This document shows, in pieces, positions 1-8,836 of a DNA stretch of 64,000 bases (its first letter is position 1; every line of letters begins with the position of its first letter). Both the position numbers and the translations under genes were made by a program. This stretch comes from Rubrivivax sp. Lineage in GTDB: Bacteria > Pseudomonadota > Gammaproteobacteria > Burkholderiales > Burkholderiaceae_C. Below the pieces are notes generated by a model. That model was not told the origin of the DNA. It saw only the letters and a program-made list of their open reading frames with translations, and searched no databases. The DNA lies in contig JAJTDM010000015.1 of NCBI GenBank assembly GCA_021300575.1, positions 25,737 to 89,736 on the forward strand, in the 5' to 3' direction.

Positions 1-566
1 GCCACGGCGTCGTGGCGTGCGGGCCCGCCGCGGCGCTGGATGAAGCCCCCCAGGATGGGAAAGCGCGCGTCGGTGCCGAAGTTCAGGCGCGGCTCCAGGG
101 TCTGCAGTTGACGCGCATCCAGCAGGTCGGCGTCGATGCCGTTACAGCGCATGGCGTTGGCCCAGCGGCTCTGGGCGTCCAGGTCGTGGCGCGAATGCGC
201 GAGCGTCAGCACGCCGCGCGCACTCAGCATGATGTTGTAGTTGAGCTCTTGCGACAGGCCTTCGTACAACTTCAGCGAAAAGTCGTACAGCCGCGCGCTC
301 TCGGGGTACAGGTAGTTGGAGCGCACGATGGTGGTGTTGCGCCCGGTATTGCCGCCGCCAATCCAGCCGGCCTCCACCACCGCCACGTTGGTGATGCCGT
401 GGTTCTTCGCCAGGTAGTACGCCGTGGCAAGACCATGGCCGCCACCGCCCACCACCACCACGTCATAGGCCGCCCGGGGCTCGGCCTCACGCCAGGCAGG
501 GGCCCAGTCGGCATGCCCACGCCATGCAGCGGCCAGCAGGTTCCAGGCGGAGTAGCGGGTTCGCAT
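1..566 (-). CDS. Sarcosine oxidase beta subunit-like FAD oxidoreductase (N-terminal part, cut by window edge)
   Basis: The first 188 residues of a DAO-family flavoprotein are present; the rest lies beyond base 1. A dinucleotide-binding motif (VVVVGGGGHGLATAYYLAK) sits near residue 35. It is followed by GGGNTGRNTTIVRSNYL, which I recognise as characteristic of the heterotetrameric sarcosine oxidase beta chain (SoxB), and at the edge by GGFIQRRGGPARHDAV, also typical of SoxB. The family oxidatively demethylates sarcosine or related N-methyl amines in the cytoplasm. The ATG at 566 lies 5 nt after the nitroreductase stop, so the gene looks like the next member of that operon. Whether the alpha, gamma and delta subunits follow cannot be seen; without them it could be a stand-alone oxidase for another secondary amine. 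Confidence 0.85.
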   Translation of the reverse strand, partial: MRTRYSAWNLLAAAWRGHADWAPAWREAEPRAAYDVVVVGGGGHGLATAYYLAKNHGITNVAVVEAGWIGGGNTGRNTTIVRSNYLYPESARLYDFSLKLYEGLSQELNYNIMLSARGVLTLAHSRHDLDAQSRWANAMRCNGIDADLLDARQLQTLEPRLNFGTDARFPILGGFIQRRGGPARHDAV

Positions 567-571
567 TCGCG

Positions 572-1258
572 CTACAGCCACGAGGCGATCTGATCGAGCG
601 GCTTCTTGATCCCGCCGTGGACGGGGACCTGGCATCCCTGCTTGGGGTAGCCCACCACCAGCAGGATCACCGGCTTTTCCGAAGCCGGCCGGCCGCACAG
701 CTTGTTCAGAAAGCTCATGGGGTTGGGCGTATGCGTCAGCGTGGCCAGGCCGGCGTGGTGCAGCGCGGCAATGAGGAAACCCGATGCAATGCCAACCGAT
801 TCGGGCACGTAGTAGTGGCTGAAGCGCTCGCCATCGGGGCGCACGCCGTACTTCTGCGCAAAGATGGCGATGAGCACCGGCGCCTCTTCCAGGAAGGGCT
901 TGTTCCAGTCAGTGCCCAGCGGCGCCAGCGCGTCCAGCCATTCCTGCGGTGCGCGTTCCTCGTAGAAGCTGCGCTCTTCGGCCTCCGCCGCTTCGCGCAC
1001 GCGCCGCTTGTGCGTGGGCTCGGTGATGACGCTGAAGAACCAGGGTTGCTGGTTGGCGCCCGACGGCGCCGTGCCCGCAGCCCGCAGGCAGGCCTCGATC
1101 ACCTCGCGCGGAACGGGTCGGGGGTCGAAGTCGCGCACTGTGCGGCGGCGCCGCATCTCGGCGAGGAAGCCCTCCGCGCGGTCGATCATTTCGGGCGGTG
1201 GGTACTCGCGGAATGCCGGCAACGGCTCTTCGACAAAAGGGGCAACTGCTGGGGTCAT
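572..1258 (-). CDS. Nitroreductase family flavoprotein (iodotyrosine deiodinase/BluB-like subgroup)
   Basis: This 228-residue protein has the FMN-binding signatures of the nitroreductase fold: RRRRTVRDF near residue 36, [10 protein letters not shown] near 64, and a C-terminal block [17 protein letters not shown] followed by ILLVVGYPK. The arrangement resembles the deiodinase-like branch (IYD/HUB-type) more than classical nitroreductases such as NfsB. Members use FMN, usually as homodimers, for reductive dehalogenation, nitro reduction or flavin-dependent reduction of aromatics; the substrate cannot be read from sequence. It lies 46 nt downstream of the PhyH-family gene and 5 nt upstream of the SoxB-like gene on the same strand. 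No key motif is missing. Confidence 0.88.
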   Translation of the reverse strand: MTPAVAPFVEEPLPAFREYPPPEMIDRAEGFLAEMRRRRTVRDFDPRPVPREVIEACLRAAGTAPSGANQQPWFFSVITEPTHKRRVREAAEAEERSFYEERAPQEWLDALAPLGTDWNKPFLEEAPVLIAIFAQKYGVRPDGERFSHYYVPESVGIASGFLIAALHHAGLATLTHTPNPMSFLNKLCGRPASEKPVILLVVGYPKQGCQVPVHGGIKKPLDQIASWL

Positions 1259-1304
1259 GGGTCAGCGCATTTGCTGTAAACGGTCGATGGGTTGGCGCAC
1301 CGGC

Positions 1305-2117
1305 TCATCGGTTGTTATCGGTCGGCCAGATCCGCGGGTACAACTCGCCCTGCAGAGGCAAGCCTGGCACCTGGCCCGCGACGTCGAAGGGGTAGGTGCC
1401 CGGACGGTCGTCGAACACGGCGTCGTCACCCATCCAACGCAGGGACACGGCCCGACGCCGGCGCTGTGCGTTGCGGTTACCGCCAGCGCCGTGCACGACA
1501 AGTCCGTGAAAGGCGATGGCATCGCCCGGCTCCATGGCCCATGACAGCCGGTCCCTGGCATCGACCGTGGCGTCGATGTCCGGCATCGGCTCGCCAGACG
1601 CGCCGTCGTAGCCGGAGGCGCCACCAAAATGCTGCGGCCGGTACCAGCGCCCGCCAAGGTGCGAGCCGCGCACGTACTCGACTGCGCCGCTGTCGAGGTC
1701 CACGCTGTCAAGAGGGCACCACAGGCCGCAGATCTGATCACCTCGCAGCGGCCAGTAGGGCAGGTCTTGGTGCCAGGGCGTCGGCGCCACCGAGCCTGGC
1801 TCCTTCACGAACATCTGGTCGTAGAAAAAGCGCACCTGTCGCGCACCCATGAGCCGGGCGGCCGCTTCGGCCAGAGGCGAGTCGTGCACCAGGCGGCGGA
1901 AGGCGGCGCCAGCGGCGTCCGGCCGCTGCGCCATGAACATGTCTTGTGCAAACCGGCCCTCTCCGGGCTGGGCGTACTCGTTGCCGTGCGGGCTCAGGTC
2001 GCCAAGGACGGCCTGCACCGCATCACGAAGCCGCTGCACCGTCCCTGCGTCGAGCAAGCCGCGCAGCACGACGGCTCCGTCTTCGCGATAGCGGCGGATG
2101 CTCTCTTCGTCGATCAT
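1305..2117 (-). CDS. Phytanoyl-CoA dioxygenase (PhyH) family Fe(II)/2-oxoglutarate oxygenase
   Basis: I start this 270-residue protein at the ATG at 2117 because an AGGAAAG Shine-Dalgarno sequence lies just upstream and the start overlaps the previous stop as ATGA. The PhyH metal site is visible: TPWHQDLPYWP supplies the His and Asp of the HxD motif, and FHGLVVHGAGGN supplies the distal His, followed by an Arg-rich stretch (RRRRAVSLRW) suitable for 2-oxoglutarate. Family members hydroxylate small molecules at unactivated carbons. It is translationally coupled to a degraded alpha/beta hydrolase gene, in an operon with a TonB receptor and an MFS carrier, so it probably acts on an imported substrate. 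Substrate unknown. Confidence 0.9.
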   Translation of the reverse strand: MIDEESIRRYREDGAVVLRGLLDAGTVQRLRDAVQAVLGDLSPHGNEYAQPGEGRFAQDMFMAQRPDAAGAAFRRLVHDSPLAEAAARLMGARQVRFFYDQMFVKEPGSVAPTPWHQDLPYWPLRGDQICGLWCPLDSVDLDSGAVEYVRGSHLGGRWYRPQHFGGASGYDGASGEPMPDIDATVDARDRLSWAMEPGDAIAFHGLVVHGAGGNRNAQRRRRAVSLRWMGDDAVFDDRPGTYPFDVAGQVPGLPLQGELYPRIWPTDNNR

Positions 2118-3083
2118 GGCTTTCCTACGGAAGAAGCAGAGTCCGGACCGAGGAGGACTTCGCGCATCACACCCGTCGTCCACTGCGCTTCTTCGTAGAC
2201 GAAGTTGTGGCCGGAACCCTGCGGCGCCACGACGCGGCGCGATCGTGTGGAAGTGGCCAGGTAGCGCTCGCGCGTGGCGGCGAAGAAGCGGAACATCCGT
2301 TGCGCGTTGGCGGCGCTGCCTTGCTGCGCCTCTGGCAGCAGGGCGATATCACTGTCGTTGTCGTCACGCGGACCCACCAGCCACACCGGCAGGTCACCCA
2401 GATCGCGGTCGTAGACCACGGTGTCCCAGGCCACCGCAGCCACGCCCTCGGGGCTGAGCTCGCTGTAGATCGACGCCTGGGTGAAGTAGGCGGCAGCATT
2501 GAACTCCACTGCGCGCACGGCGGCCGCTTCAGGCCCGAGCACCGCCCGGGCCGCATCCATGGCCTTGGCGTAGGCCGGAATCTGGCGCGCCTTGGCCTCG
2601 GCTCGGGCAGCCATGTTCAGGCCGAACAACTGCATGAAGCCGCCCAGCCAGGCCGTCCGCCGCATCTCCGCCAAGGCACCCAGGCGCGGGCCGAAGACGA
2701 TGGTCTCCAAGGGCGTGGGGTCGAGCAGCACCACGGTTTGCACCAGGTCTGGCCGCCGTCGCGCGATGTTGGCCACCAGCAGGCCGCCAAAGGAGTGACC
2801 GGCCCAGACGTAAGGCCCCGTCTCGCCCGCGCGCTCCAGCGCCAGCACTCCGGCCGGGCGGTGGCACCTCGCGGCGCACCTTCGCCAGGATCCAGAGGTG
2901 CCGCAGCGACGCGACAGCCATCAGCAACCCCAACACCAAGCCCAAGGCCCTGAAGCCACCGCGCAAGCCGTCGGGCACGGCCCAGCTCACGCCCCAGAAC
3001 AAGGCCGTCACTGCCGCGGCTATCAGCAAGCCTGCAGCGTCGTGGCTGAGCAAGGCCAGCAGAGCATCGCGTGCGCGCCGCAC
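2114..3083 (-). pseudogene. Alpha/beta hydrolase with N-terminal membrane segments, broken by internal deletion and frameshift
   Basis: Two frames together make one recognisable protein. From a GTG at 3083, 5 nt after the MFS stop, one frame encodes two hydrophobic segments (DAAGLLIAAAVTALFWGV and ALGLVLGLLMAVASL) and then KVRREVPPPG. Near base 2850 the reading must change frame to reach ERAGETGPYVWAGHSFGG, the nucleophile elbow, and the rest of the hydrolase down to the terminal His region (PQGSGHNF) and stop at 2114. The part that normally carries the oxyanion HG motif and the second and third strands, roughly 70-90 residues, is absent at the junction. The lesion is therefore a deletion plus frameshift rather than a simple sequencing indel. 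Flanking genes are intact and coupled on both sides. The 3' part could still be translated from an internal start but would lack half of the fold. Confidence 0.72.
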
Positions 3084-3087
3084 CGCT

Positions 3088-4398
3088 TCAGCCCTCCGCG
3101 CCGACAGGCTTGCCGGTCGGGGCCTCACCTGGACGGAACTCGGGCAGCCACGCCGCCGCCAGCGCGGCACCCCCCATACAGGCTGCAGCCATCAAGAGGG
3201 CCAGGTCATAGTTGCCGGTGCGGTCATGCACCAGGCCAGCCAGCCAGGGCGAGACACCGCCCCCCGCCGCCACGGCCACCATTTGGGTAGCGCTGGCTCG
3301 GCCGAACGTTTCGGCACTGAAGTAGCGCCGCGCCAGAAGGATGCTCACGCTGTTGTCGCCGCCCGAGCACAGGCCCAGCAAACCCGCGGCAGCGATGCTG
3401 ACCCACAGCCCACCGCCCGCGTAGATGACCAGCGTGGCCAGCATCGGCACCACCATCACGATCATGGCCAGGCGCGCTGCGGGCATGCGGTCCACCAACC
3501 AGCCCGCCAAGACATTGCCCAAGAGGCCCCCCAGCCCCACCAGGCTCATCGCCATCGCGGCCTGTCCCGGCGTGGCACCGCGGTCTTGCAGCAATGCGGC
3601 GAAGTGCATGAAGATGGCGCCCACGCCAAGCGCAAAAAGCATGTTGAACAGGGCCAGCTTCCACCAGATCGAGTCTCGCAGAAAGGCGGCCATCGACCGA
3701 GGACCGCTGCCAACCGGCGAGGGCACCGAAGCGCCACCGGTGCTGTTGCCCTGCGCAGCGGCAACGGTGTGCGAGCTGCGTGGGACGCGCTCGCGCACCA
3801 GCAGCAAGGCGGCCAAGCCGCACATCAGCAGGCTCAGGACACCCATCACCAGGAAGGCCTGTCGCCAGCCGAAATGGGTGATGACCGCTTGCGTCCACAG
3901 CGGGTGAATGATGGCACCGACGGCTCCACAGGCAAACAACAGGCCCAGGGCTCGGCCCATCGATTTGTCGAACCAGCCCTGCACCAGCTTGGCCAAGCTC
4001 AACAGGGATGCGCCGGCCGCCGTCAGCATCAACAGCAGGCTCAGCCCGTAGTAGGCCCAGACGCTGCCCTCCATCAAGGAAAACGCTGCGAAGTTGGCCG
4101 ACTGCAGCACCACGCCGGTCAAGATGAGCGGGCGCAACGGGACCTTGTCGATGACCCACCCTGTCAGCGGCGCCACAAGGGGCGTGAACAAGGTCGCCAG
4201 CGTGAGTGAGAAGGCGATCTCGCCCCGGCTCCAACCCAGGCCCTGCTGCAGTGGCAGCAGGAACAGGCCGAAGGTGCTGCCGTACAGTGCCGACACACCG
4301 AACAAAGCCAGGACCCCGCTGCCAGCCAGCGTGCGCCAGCTGGCAGGGGTATCGGGCGCCGGAACCAGATGGGGGTCTTGCTCGGCGCTCGGGTTCAT
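3088..4398 (-). CDS. Major facilitator superfamily transporter
   Basis: This 436-residue protein has about twelve hydrophobic segments in two halves joined by a hydrophilic loop (about residues 200-230, containing RVPRSSHTVAAAQG). The loop 2-3 signature appears as GWVIDKVPLRPLI, and its second-half counterpart as GWLVDRMPAARLAM. Overall it resembles the oxalate/formate antiporter and monocarboxylate branch of the MFS, which moves small organic acids across the inner membrane. It starts 6 nt after the stop of the TonB receptor gene and ends 5 nt before the broken hydrolase, so it probably handles the same imported compound or a product of it. Substrate unknown. Confidence 0.88.
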   Translation of the reverse strand: MNPSAEQDPHLVPAPDTPASWRTLAGSGVLALFGVSALYGSTFGLFLLPLQQGLGWSRGEIAFSLTLATLFTPLVAPLTGWVIDKVPLRPLILTGVVLQSANFAAFSLMEGSVWAYYGLSLLLMLTAAGASLLSLAKLVQGWFDKSMGRALGLLFACGAVGAIIHPLWTQAVITHFGWRQAFLVMGVLSLLMCGLAALLLVRERVPRSSHTVAAAQGNSTGGASVPSPVGSGPRSMAAFLRDSIWWKLALFNMLFALGVGAIFMHFAALLQDRGATPGQAAMAMSLVGLGGLLGNVLAGWLVDRMPAARLAMIVMVVPMLATLVIYAGGGLWVSIAAAGLLGLCSGGDNSVSILLARRYFSAETFGRASATQMVAVAAGGGVSPWLAGLVHDRTGNYDLALLMAAACMGGAALAAAWLPEFRPGEAPTGKPVGAEG

Positions 4399-4404
4399 TG
4401 ATCG

Positions 4405-6576
4405 TCAGTAGTCGTAGCGCAGCGAGACGGTCATCGTGCGTGGGCGCTGGACGAAGTACTGGGCGAAGGCGCCCACGCCCGCAGGGGCTCCGGTGATGCT
4501 CATCACGCCCCGCTCGTCGGTGGCATTGGTCAAGCCCGCCGCCAGCGTCCAGGCACCCTTGGCGAACTGCACGCCCAGGTCCAGGGTGTCGTAGGCATCG
4601 GCCGGCTTGTTGCCGCCCAGGAACATCACCCGGTCGCCCACGTGGGTGTAAGTGGCGTTGGCACGCCCCTGGGAGCCCATCGGGCCTGCAAACCTCAGGT
4701 TGGCCTGGAGGGCGACCTGAAGCTCCGGCGTTCCCGGCATCGGAGAGCCCGCCGGTACTGGAGCCGGCAGACCACGAACCCGCACTGGAGCGCGAGTCTG
4801 TGCATCAATGTAGGCCAGCGACCCCGCGACATCCAGTGCGGAATTGAAGCGATAACGCAGCGCCGCCTCAAAACCGGAGCTACGGGCCTTGCCGACATTG
4901 CCTATGCGGGAATTAGGAATACCGCCCGCAAGGACCTCAAAGAAAGTGAATTGCGCGTCTTTCCAATCCAGCAAGAAGGCGCTCAGGTCGACCTGCATGG
5001 CGCTTACCGGATTCAGGCGCACGCCAGTCTCGTAGCTCCACAGCGAATCCGACTTGTACTCGTCGTTGGTCGGAGGACCGTTGCGCCCGCCGTACCGGTA
5101 GCCCTTGGAGGCGACGGCATACCACTGGTTGTCACCAAACCTGTATTTGGCCGTCAGCTTGGGCGTGAAGCCGCTGTCGCTACTGGTCAGCAGAGCACCG
5201 GGCTCCGGGGCGCCAAACTGGGTGCCTGTCTGCCGGGAATCGGTAGTCGTACGGTAGTAGCGTCCCCCAGCGCCGAGACTCCAGCCTCCGCCCAGGTTGA
5301 ACTCTGCATCGGCGAAGACTGCCTTCTCGGTACCCCCGCCCGTGATCGCAAGATCGGTCAAATCAGTCAGGGCCGCTGCTCCCGCGAAGATCAAGCCCGC
5401 AGTGCCAGTGGGCTCGACTTGTTTGCCGGCGTAGCTTGCCTTGCTCGACTGGTAAAAGGCGCCCAAGACATAGGAGGCTATGCCTCCAGGCTTGCTAGCG
5501 ATCCGCAGTTCCTGTGAGTTCGCTCTCGCAGCCCTCGACTCCGGCCTGTATACCTGCGGTACCGCCAAACCAAAGATGCCAAACAGCTCAGTGTCGTCGA
5601 TCAGCGAATTTCCCTTATTGCGCCAGTGGCCGGTGATGGACGTCAGCGTGTGCCGCCCTAGGTCCAGATCGACCGTAAGGCTGGTGAAGTCCGTGGTGAT
5701 GGAGCGCCTGGAGTCGTTCGGTGCCGTGTGCTCCAGCCGCGACGGGCTGGGTGACACGCTGAAAGTGTCACCCTGCTCCGTCTTCTGCGTGCTGGCAACC
5801 AACGTCGCAGTCAATGCGTTAGAGGGCTTGGCGGTGAGCAGCACACGCCCCCCGGTCTGCCTGACGTCGTTCGCATCCTTGTGCTTCGTCCCGAGGTTGT
5901 CTATGTACCCTGGATCCCTGCGGTCATAGGCCACGGCCCGGATCCCAAGCACGCCGGTCTGAAGCGGCGCATTGACCATACCGTAGAGCGAGAAGGCGCC
6001 AGCGCCTTCCGACACCTTGGCGTATTCGGACTTCAGACTGGCATCAAAGGCCGACAGGTTGGGCTTGTTGAACAGGTAGCGCACGGCGCCGCCCAGCGAA
6101 CCCGATCCGAACAGCACACCCTGGGGCCCGCGCAAGACCTCCACCCGGTCGAGGTCCCAAGTCAGCGGGTCATAGACCGTGCCCTTGCCCTGCGGGGAGG
6201 CCAGGGGCACATCCTCGAGATACTGACCGGTGGGTCCCTGCTGGGCACCGCTGCCTTCATTGGTGGTGCTGGTGCCGATACCCCGGATCGTGATGGTGTT
6301 GCTGGCCACATCGCCCTTGTTGAATTGCACGCCCGGCGCGAGCTTCAGAAAGTCCTCCTGGTCACGCGCCCCGCGCCGCTCCAGATCGCTGCCCGAAATC
6401 ACCGACACCGTACCCGCCACCTCGCGCTGCTTCTCCGCGCGCTTGCTAGCCGTGATGACCACGCGCTGCGACTCATCTTCGGATGGGGGCGGCGTGGCGG
6501 GTGCTTGCTGGGCCAGGGCGGGCCAGGCAGCTGAAAGGGCCAGCGCCATCGCGCTGAGTCGGAAGTTCGTGGTCAT
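4405..6576 (-). CDS. TonB-dependent outer membrane receptor (copy 1)
   Basis: The ATG at 6576 is chosen because it follows an AAGGAG ribosome site at good spacing and opens a clear signal peptide (MTTNFRLSAMALALSAAW, cleavage after PALAQ). The mature protein has a TonB-box-like VVITASK stretch, a plug domain with VEVLRGPQGVLFGSGSLGG near residue 165, and a long beta-barrel ending in VSLRYDY with a terminal aromatic residue, as expected for BAM-assembled barrels. The total of 723 residues is normal. Receptors of this type import siderophores, peptides, sugars or aromatics across the outer membrane using TonB energy. An AraC-type regulator lies 111 nt upstream on the same strand, and a carrier and oxidative enzymes lie directly downstream. 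The ligand is unknown; the catabolic neighbours argue against a purely iron-related role. Confidence 0.93.
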   Translation of the reverse strand: MTTNFRLSAMALALSAAWPALAQQAPATPPPSEDESQRVVITASKRAEKQREVAGTVSVISGSDLERRGARDQEDFLKLAPGVQFNKGDVASNTITIRGIGTSTTNEGSGAQQGPTGQYLEDVPLASPQGKGTVYDPLTWDLDRVEVLRGPQGVLFGSGSLGGAVRYLFNKPNLSAFDASLKSEYAKVSEGAGAFSLYGMVNAPLQTGVLGIRAVAYDRRDPGYIDNLGTKHKDANDVRQTGGRVLLTAKPSNALTATLVASTQKTEQGDTFSVSPSPSRLEHTAPNDSRRSITTDFTSLTVDLDLGRHTLTSITGHWRNKGNSLIDDTELFGIFGLAVPQVYRPESRAARANSQELRIASKPGGIASYVLGAFYQSSKASYAGKQVEPTGTAGLIFAGAAALTDLTDLAITGGGTEKAVFADAEFNLGGGWSLGAGGRYYRTTTDSRQTGTQFGAPEPGALLTSSDSGFTPKLTAKYRFGDNQWYAVASKGYRYGGRNGPPTNDEYKSDSLWSYETGVRLNPVSAMQVDLSAFLLDWKDAQFTFFEVLAGGIPNSRIGNVGKARSSGFEAALRYRFNSALDVAGSLAYIDAQTRAPVRVRGLPAPVPAGSPMPGTPELQVALQANLRFAGPMGSQGRANATYTHVGDRVMFLGGNKPADAYDTLDLGVQFAKGAWTLAAGLTNATDERGVMSITGAPAGVGAFAQYFVQRPRTMTVSLRYDY

Positions 6577-6687
6577 GGTCAGGCTCCTTGTCCGAAGGGT
6601 TGCAGGCACGATAAGAGCGACCGCAACAGCCCGCGTGAGCCCTTGCACCAAAGATTTAGGCGATCCGACCAACTCCGGGTGGAAACC

Positions 6688-7731
6688 CTAGGCCGGAAGC
6701 TCCAGGCTGAAAGGGGCACGGTGGCGGCGGTACTCGCGCGGCGACATGCCCACCTGGTTTCTGAAGGCCGCCGTGAAGCTGCTCTGGTGCTCGTAGCCCA
6801 CACGCTCGGCCACCTGGGCAATGGTCAACGTGGCCTCCATCAGCAACTGCTGCGCCTCGCGCACGCGGCGTTCCAGGCAGTAGTCCGCCATGGTCAGGCC
6901 AAAGGCCTGCTTGAAGACGGACTTGAGCTTGTTCTGGCTGGTGCCGATCTCGCGTGCAAGATCGGCGAAGTTGGGTGGGCGCCGGTAGTCGCGATCCAGC
7001 CTGGCCTGCGCGGCGCGCGCAAGATCGAGATCGCGGCGACGCGACAGCACTGCAGTCCGGGCCTCGTGCTGGTGCAGCATGGCCTCCAGCGCGTAGGCCA
7101 CCAACTCGGCCAGACGGCCGGCGAGTTGCACGGTGCGCAACTCGCCATGCAGGCGGCTGTCCAGCGTGTCGCCCACCAGCGCGGCCACCCGATGGTCGAC
7201 GGGAAACGATGCGATACGCCCCATGCCGGCGTCACCCTCGACCGCAACGCGCAGCTCAGGCGGCAGGTCCTCGGGAAGCAGCCCGAAACGTGATGCAAAA
7301 CTGCGGGCCTTGAACACCGCCACGACGCCTTGTTGTCGGGCTCCTGCTGCGATGTGGGCGCTCAGCGGGAGCAGGGGCGGTATGCAGGTCAGGGTCAGTT
7401 CGGGCCGGTTGAAGACCAGTGCCGGCCCCGCCCCGTATCGGAACTCCACGTCGCAGGCCAAGGAGGCGCGCAGCGTGATCAGGGGCTCCTGGTCGGCGTA
7501 GGTCCAGTGCGCCGCTCTCGGCACCACACAGTTGATGACGTTGACCAGGGCGTCGGGCCCAAGCCGCACCGTATCGGTCATGCCGCTGCCGTACGGGGGC
7601 GCATAGATGGTGCGGACCACGTTGCGCGAGATGCGCTGCGATCGTCCGTCCTCCTGGGCGGCACGGTGCCATTCGCTGTCAAAGTCCAGGGCGGAAGGCA
7701 GTTCCGGCGCCGTGTCGCGTTGCAGTTGCAT
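6688..7731 (-). CDS. AraC family transcriptional regulator
   Basis: The ATG at 7731 gives 347 residues and is preceded by an AGGAGA ribosome site; an upstream in-frame extension would run through the divergent promoter region. The C-terminal third holds the two helix-turn-helix units of AraC proteins: FADLAREIGTSQNKLKSVFK, then TIAQVAERVGYEHQSSFTAA and RNQVGMSPREYRRHR. This C-terminus resembles PchR-type regulators, which often control TonB receptor genes in response to the imported ligand. It sits directly upstream of a TonB receptor operon on the same strand and is divergent from the dipeptidase operon that starts at 7823, so it could control either. The N-terminal sensing domain has no motif I recognise. 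Confidence 0.92.
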   Translation of the reverse strand: MQLQRDTAPELPSALDFDSEWHRAAQEDGRSQRISRNVVRTIYAPPYGSGMTDTVRLGPDALVNVINCVVPRAAHWTYADQEPLITLRASLACDVEFRYGAGPALVFNRPELTLTCIPPLLPLSAHIAAGARQQGVVAVFKARSFASRFGLLPEDLPPELRVAVEGDAGMGRIASFPVDHRVAALVGDTLDSRLHGELRTVQLAGRLAELVAYALEAMLHQHEARTAVLSRRRDLDLARAAQARLDRDYRRPPNFADLAREIGTSQNKLKSVFKQAFGLTMADYCLERRVREAQQLLMEATLTIAQVAERVGYEHQSSFTAAFRNQVGMSPREYRRHRAPFSLELPA

Positions 7732-7822
7732 GCGGGCGGGTCTCCTAAATATTGTTTGCCCGAGCCTAACCGGTCGCCCCCCCGCCCGTCGTAAGGTCGG
7801 ACCCCAGGATCGAAGATTGCTC
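7732..7822. promoter_or_regulatory. Divergent promoter region between the AraC regulator and the peptidase operon
   Basis: This 91-nt space separates two divergent start codons. It contains an AT-rich patch (CTAAATATTGTTTG, about 7745-7758) that stands out from the GC-rich surroundings and could supply a minus-strand -10 element, followed by the AGGAGA ribosome site of the regulator. Towards the plus-strand gene there is only a weak AGGATCGAAG ribosome site. I see no convincing palindrome. Confidence 0.4.
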
Positions 7823-8836
7823 ATGCCTCAAGCCACCCCCTCCCCCGCGCGCCGGATCATCGATGCCGTGCCCGTCTGGGACCACCACGCCTGCATGCCG
7901 TTGCGCCCGCAGGATCCCTCCTTTCTTCCGCAACTGGCGCGCCACAAGGCAGCCGGTTTCGACGCGATCACAGTGAACATCGGCTTTGGCGAGCAAGGTC
8001 CCGAAGAGCATCTGCGGATGATCGCCGCGATGCGGCACTGGCTGCTGGCTCGTCCTGACGATTACCTGCTCCTGCTGGAGGCGGACGACATCGAGCGCGC
8101 CCGCACCACGGGCCGTCTGGCGGTGGGGTTCGACATCGAGGGCGCCAACGCCGTGGGGGACCAGCTCAGCCTGATCCAGATGTACTACGACCTGGGCGTG
8201 CGCTGGATGCTGATGGCGTACAACACCGCCAACCGCGTGGGCGGGGGATGCCAGGACGAGGACGGCGGCCTGACACCCTTCGGCCGCGCCGTGGTGGCCG
8301 AGATGGAGCGGGTGGGCATGCAGGTGTGCGTCAGCCACACAGGGCATCGCACGGTGCGTGACATCTTCGACGTGGCGACGCAGCCCGTCATCTTCTCGCA
8401 CAGCAACTGCGCGGCACTTCATCCGCACCCCCGCAACATTTCTGACGACCTGATCCGCGCCTGCGCAGCCACCGGAGGCCTGGTGGGCATCAACGGCGTG
8501 GGCATTTTTCTGGGCCTCAACGACATCTCCAGCCAGACCTATGCCCGCCACGTGGACCACGTGGTGCAGCTGGTGGGGCCGGCCCATGTGTCCATCGCGC
8601 TGGACTATGTGTTCGACACCCGCGAGCTGGAGGAACACGTCGAGAAGATGAAGGCCACCTTCCCTCCGGGGCTGGGATACGAGCTGGGGGCCCGCTTCGT
8701 GCCGCCCGAGCAACTGGAGGAGATCGTGGCCACGCTGCAGGGCTGGGGCTACTCGGACGCCGATCTCGCGGCGCTGCTGGGCGGCAACCTCTTGCGTCTG
8801 GCGCAGCAGGTATGGAAGGCCCCGACGCATGTCTGA
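7823..8836 (+). CDS. Membrane dipeptidase family (M19) zinc dipeptidase
   Basis: This 337-residue protein shows M19 landmarks in order: a metal-ligand region near the N-terminus (VWDHHACMP, about residue 15), FDIEGANAVG (the bridging Glu), RWMLMAYNTANRVGGGCQD, VCVSHTGHRTVRDIF and VIFSHSNC (His ligands), and SIALDYVFDTREL (the distal Asp). M19 enzymes hydrolyse dipeptides, often preferring a D-residue at the C-terminal position, and act in the cytoplasm or periplasm; no signal peptide is visible, so a cytoplasmic site is likely. The ATG at 7823 is the first plausible start after the divergent promoter. The 3' end overlaps the next gene by 8 nt, starting a translationally coupled four-gene peptide-degradation set. 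Confidence 0.9.
   Translation: MPQATPSPARRIIDAVPVWDHHACMPLRPQDPSFLPQLARHKAAGFDAITVNIGFGEQGPEEHLRMIAAMRHWLLARPDDYLLLLEADDIERARTTGRLAVGFDIEGANAVGDQLSLIQMYYDLGVRWMLMAYNTANRVGGGCQDEDGGLTPFGRAVVAEMERVGMQVCVSHTGHRTVRDIFDVATQPVIFSHSNCAALHPHPRNISDDLIRACAATGGLVGINGVGIFLGLNDISSQTYARHVDHVVQLVGPAHVSIALDYVFDTRELEEHVEKMKATFPPGLGYELGARFVPPEQLEEIVATLQGWGYSDADLAALLGGNLLRLAQQVWKAPTHV

Noticed and set aside
12..593. Long plus-strand open frame at the left edge
   Set aside because: It lies antisense to the SoxB-like gene and has the Arg/His/Gly-rich composition of a reverse reading in GC-rich DNA; the minus strand carries real flavoprotein motifs.
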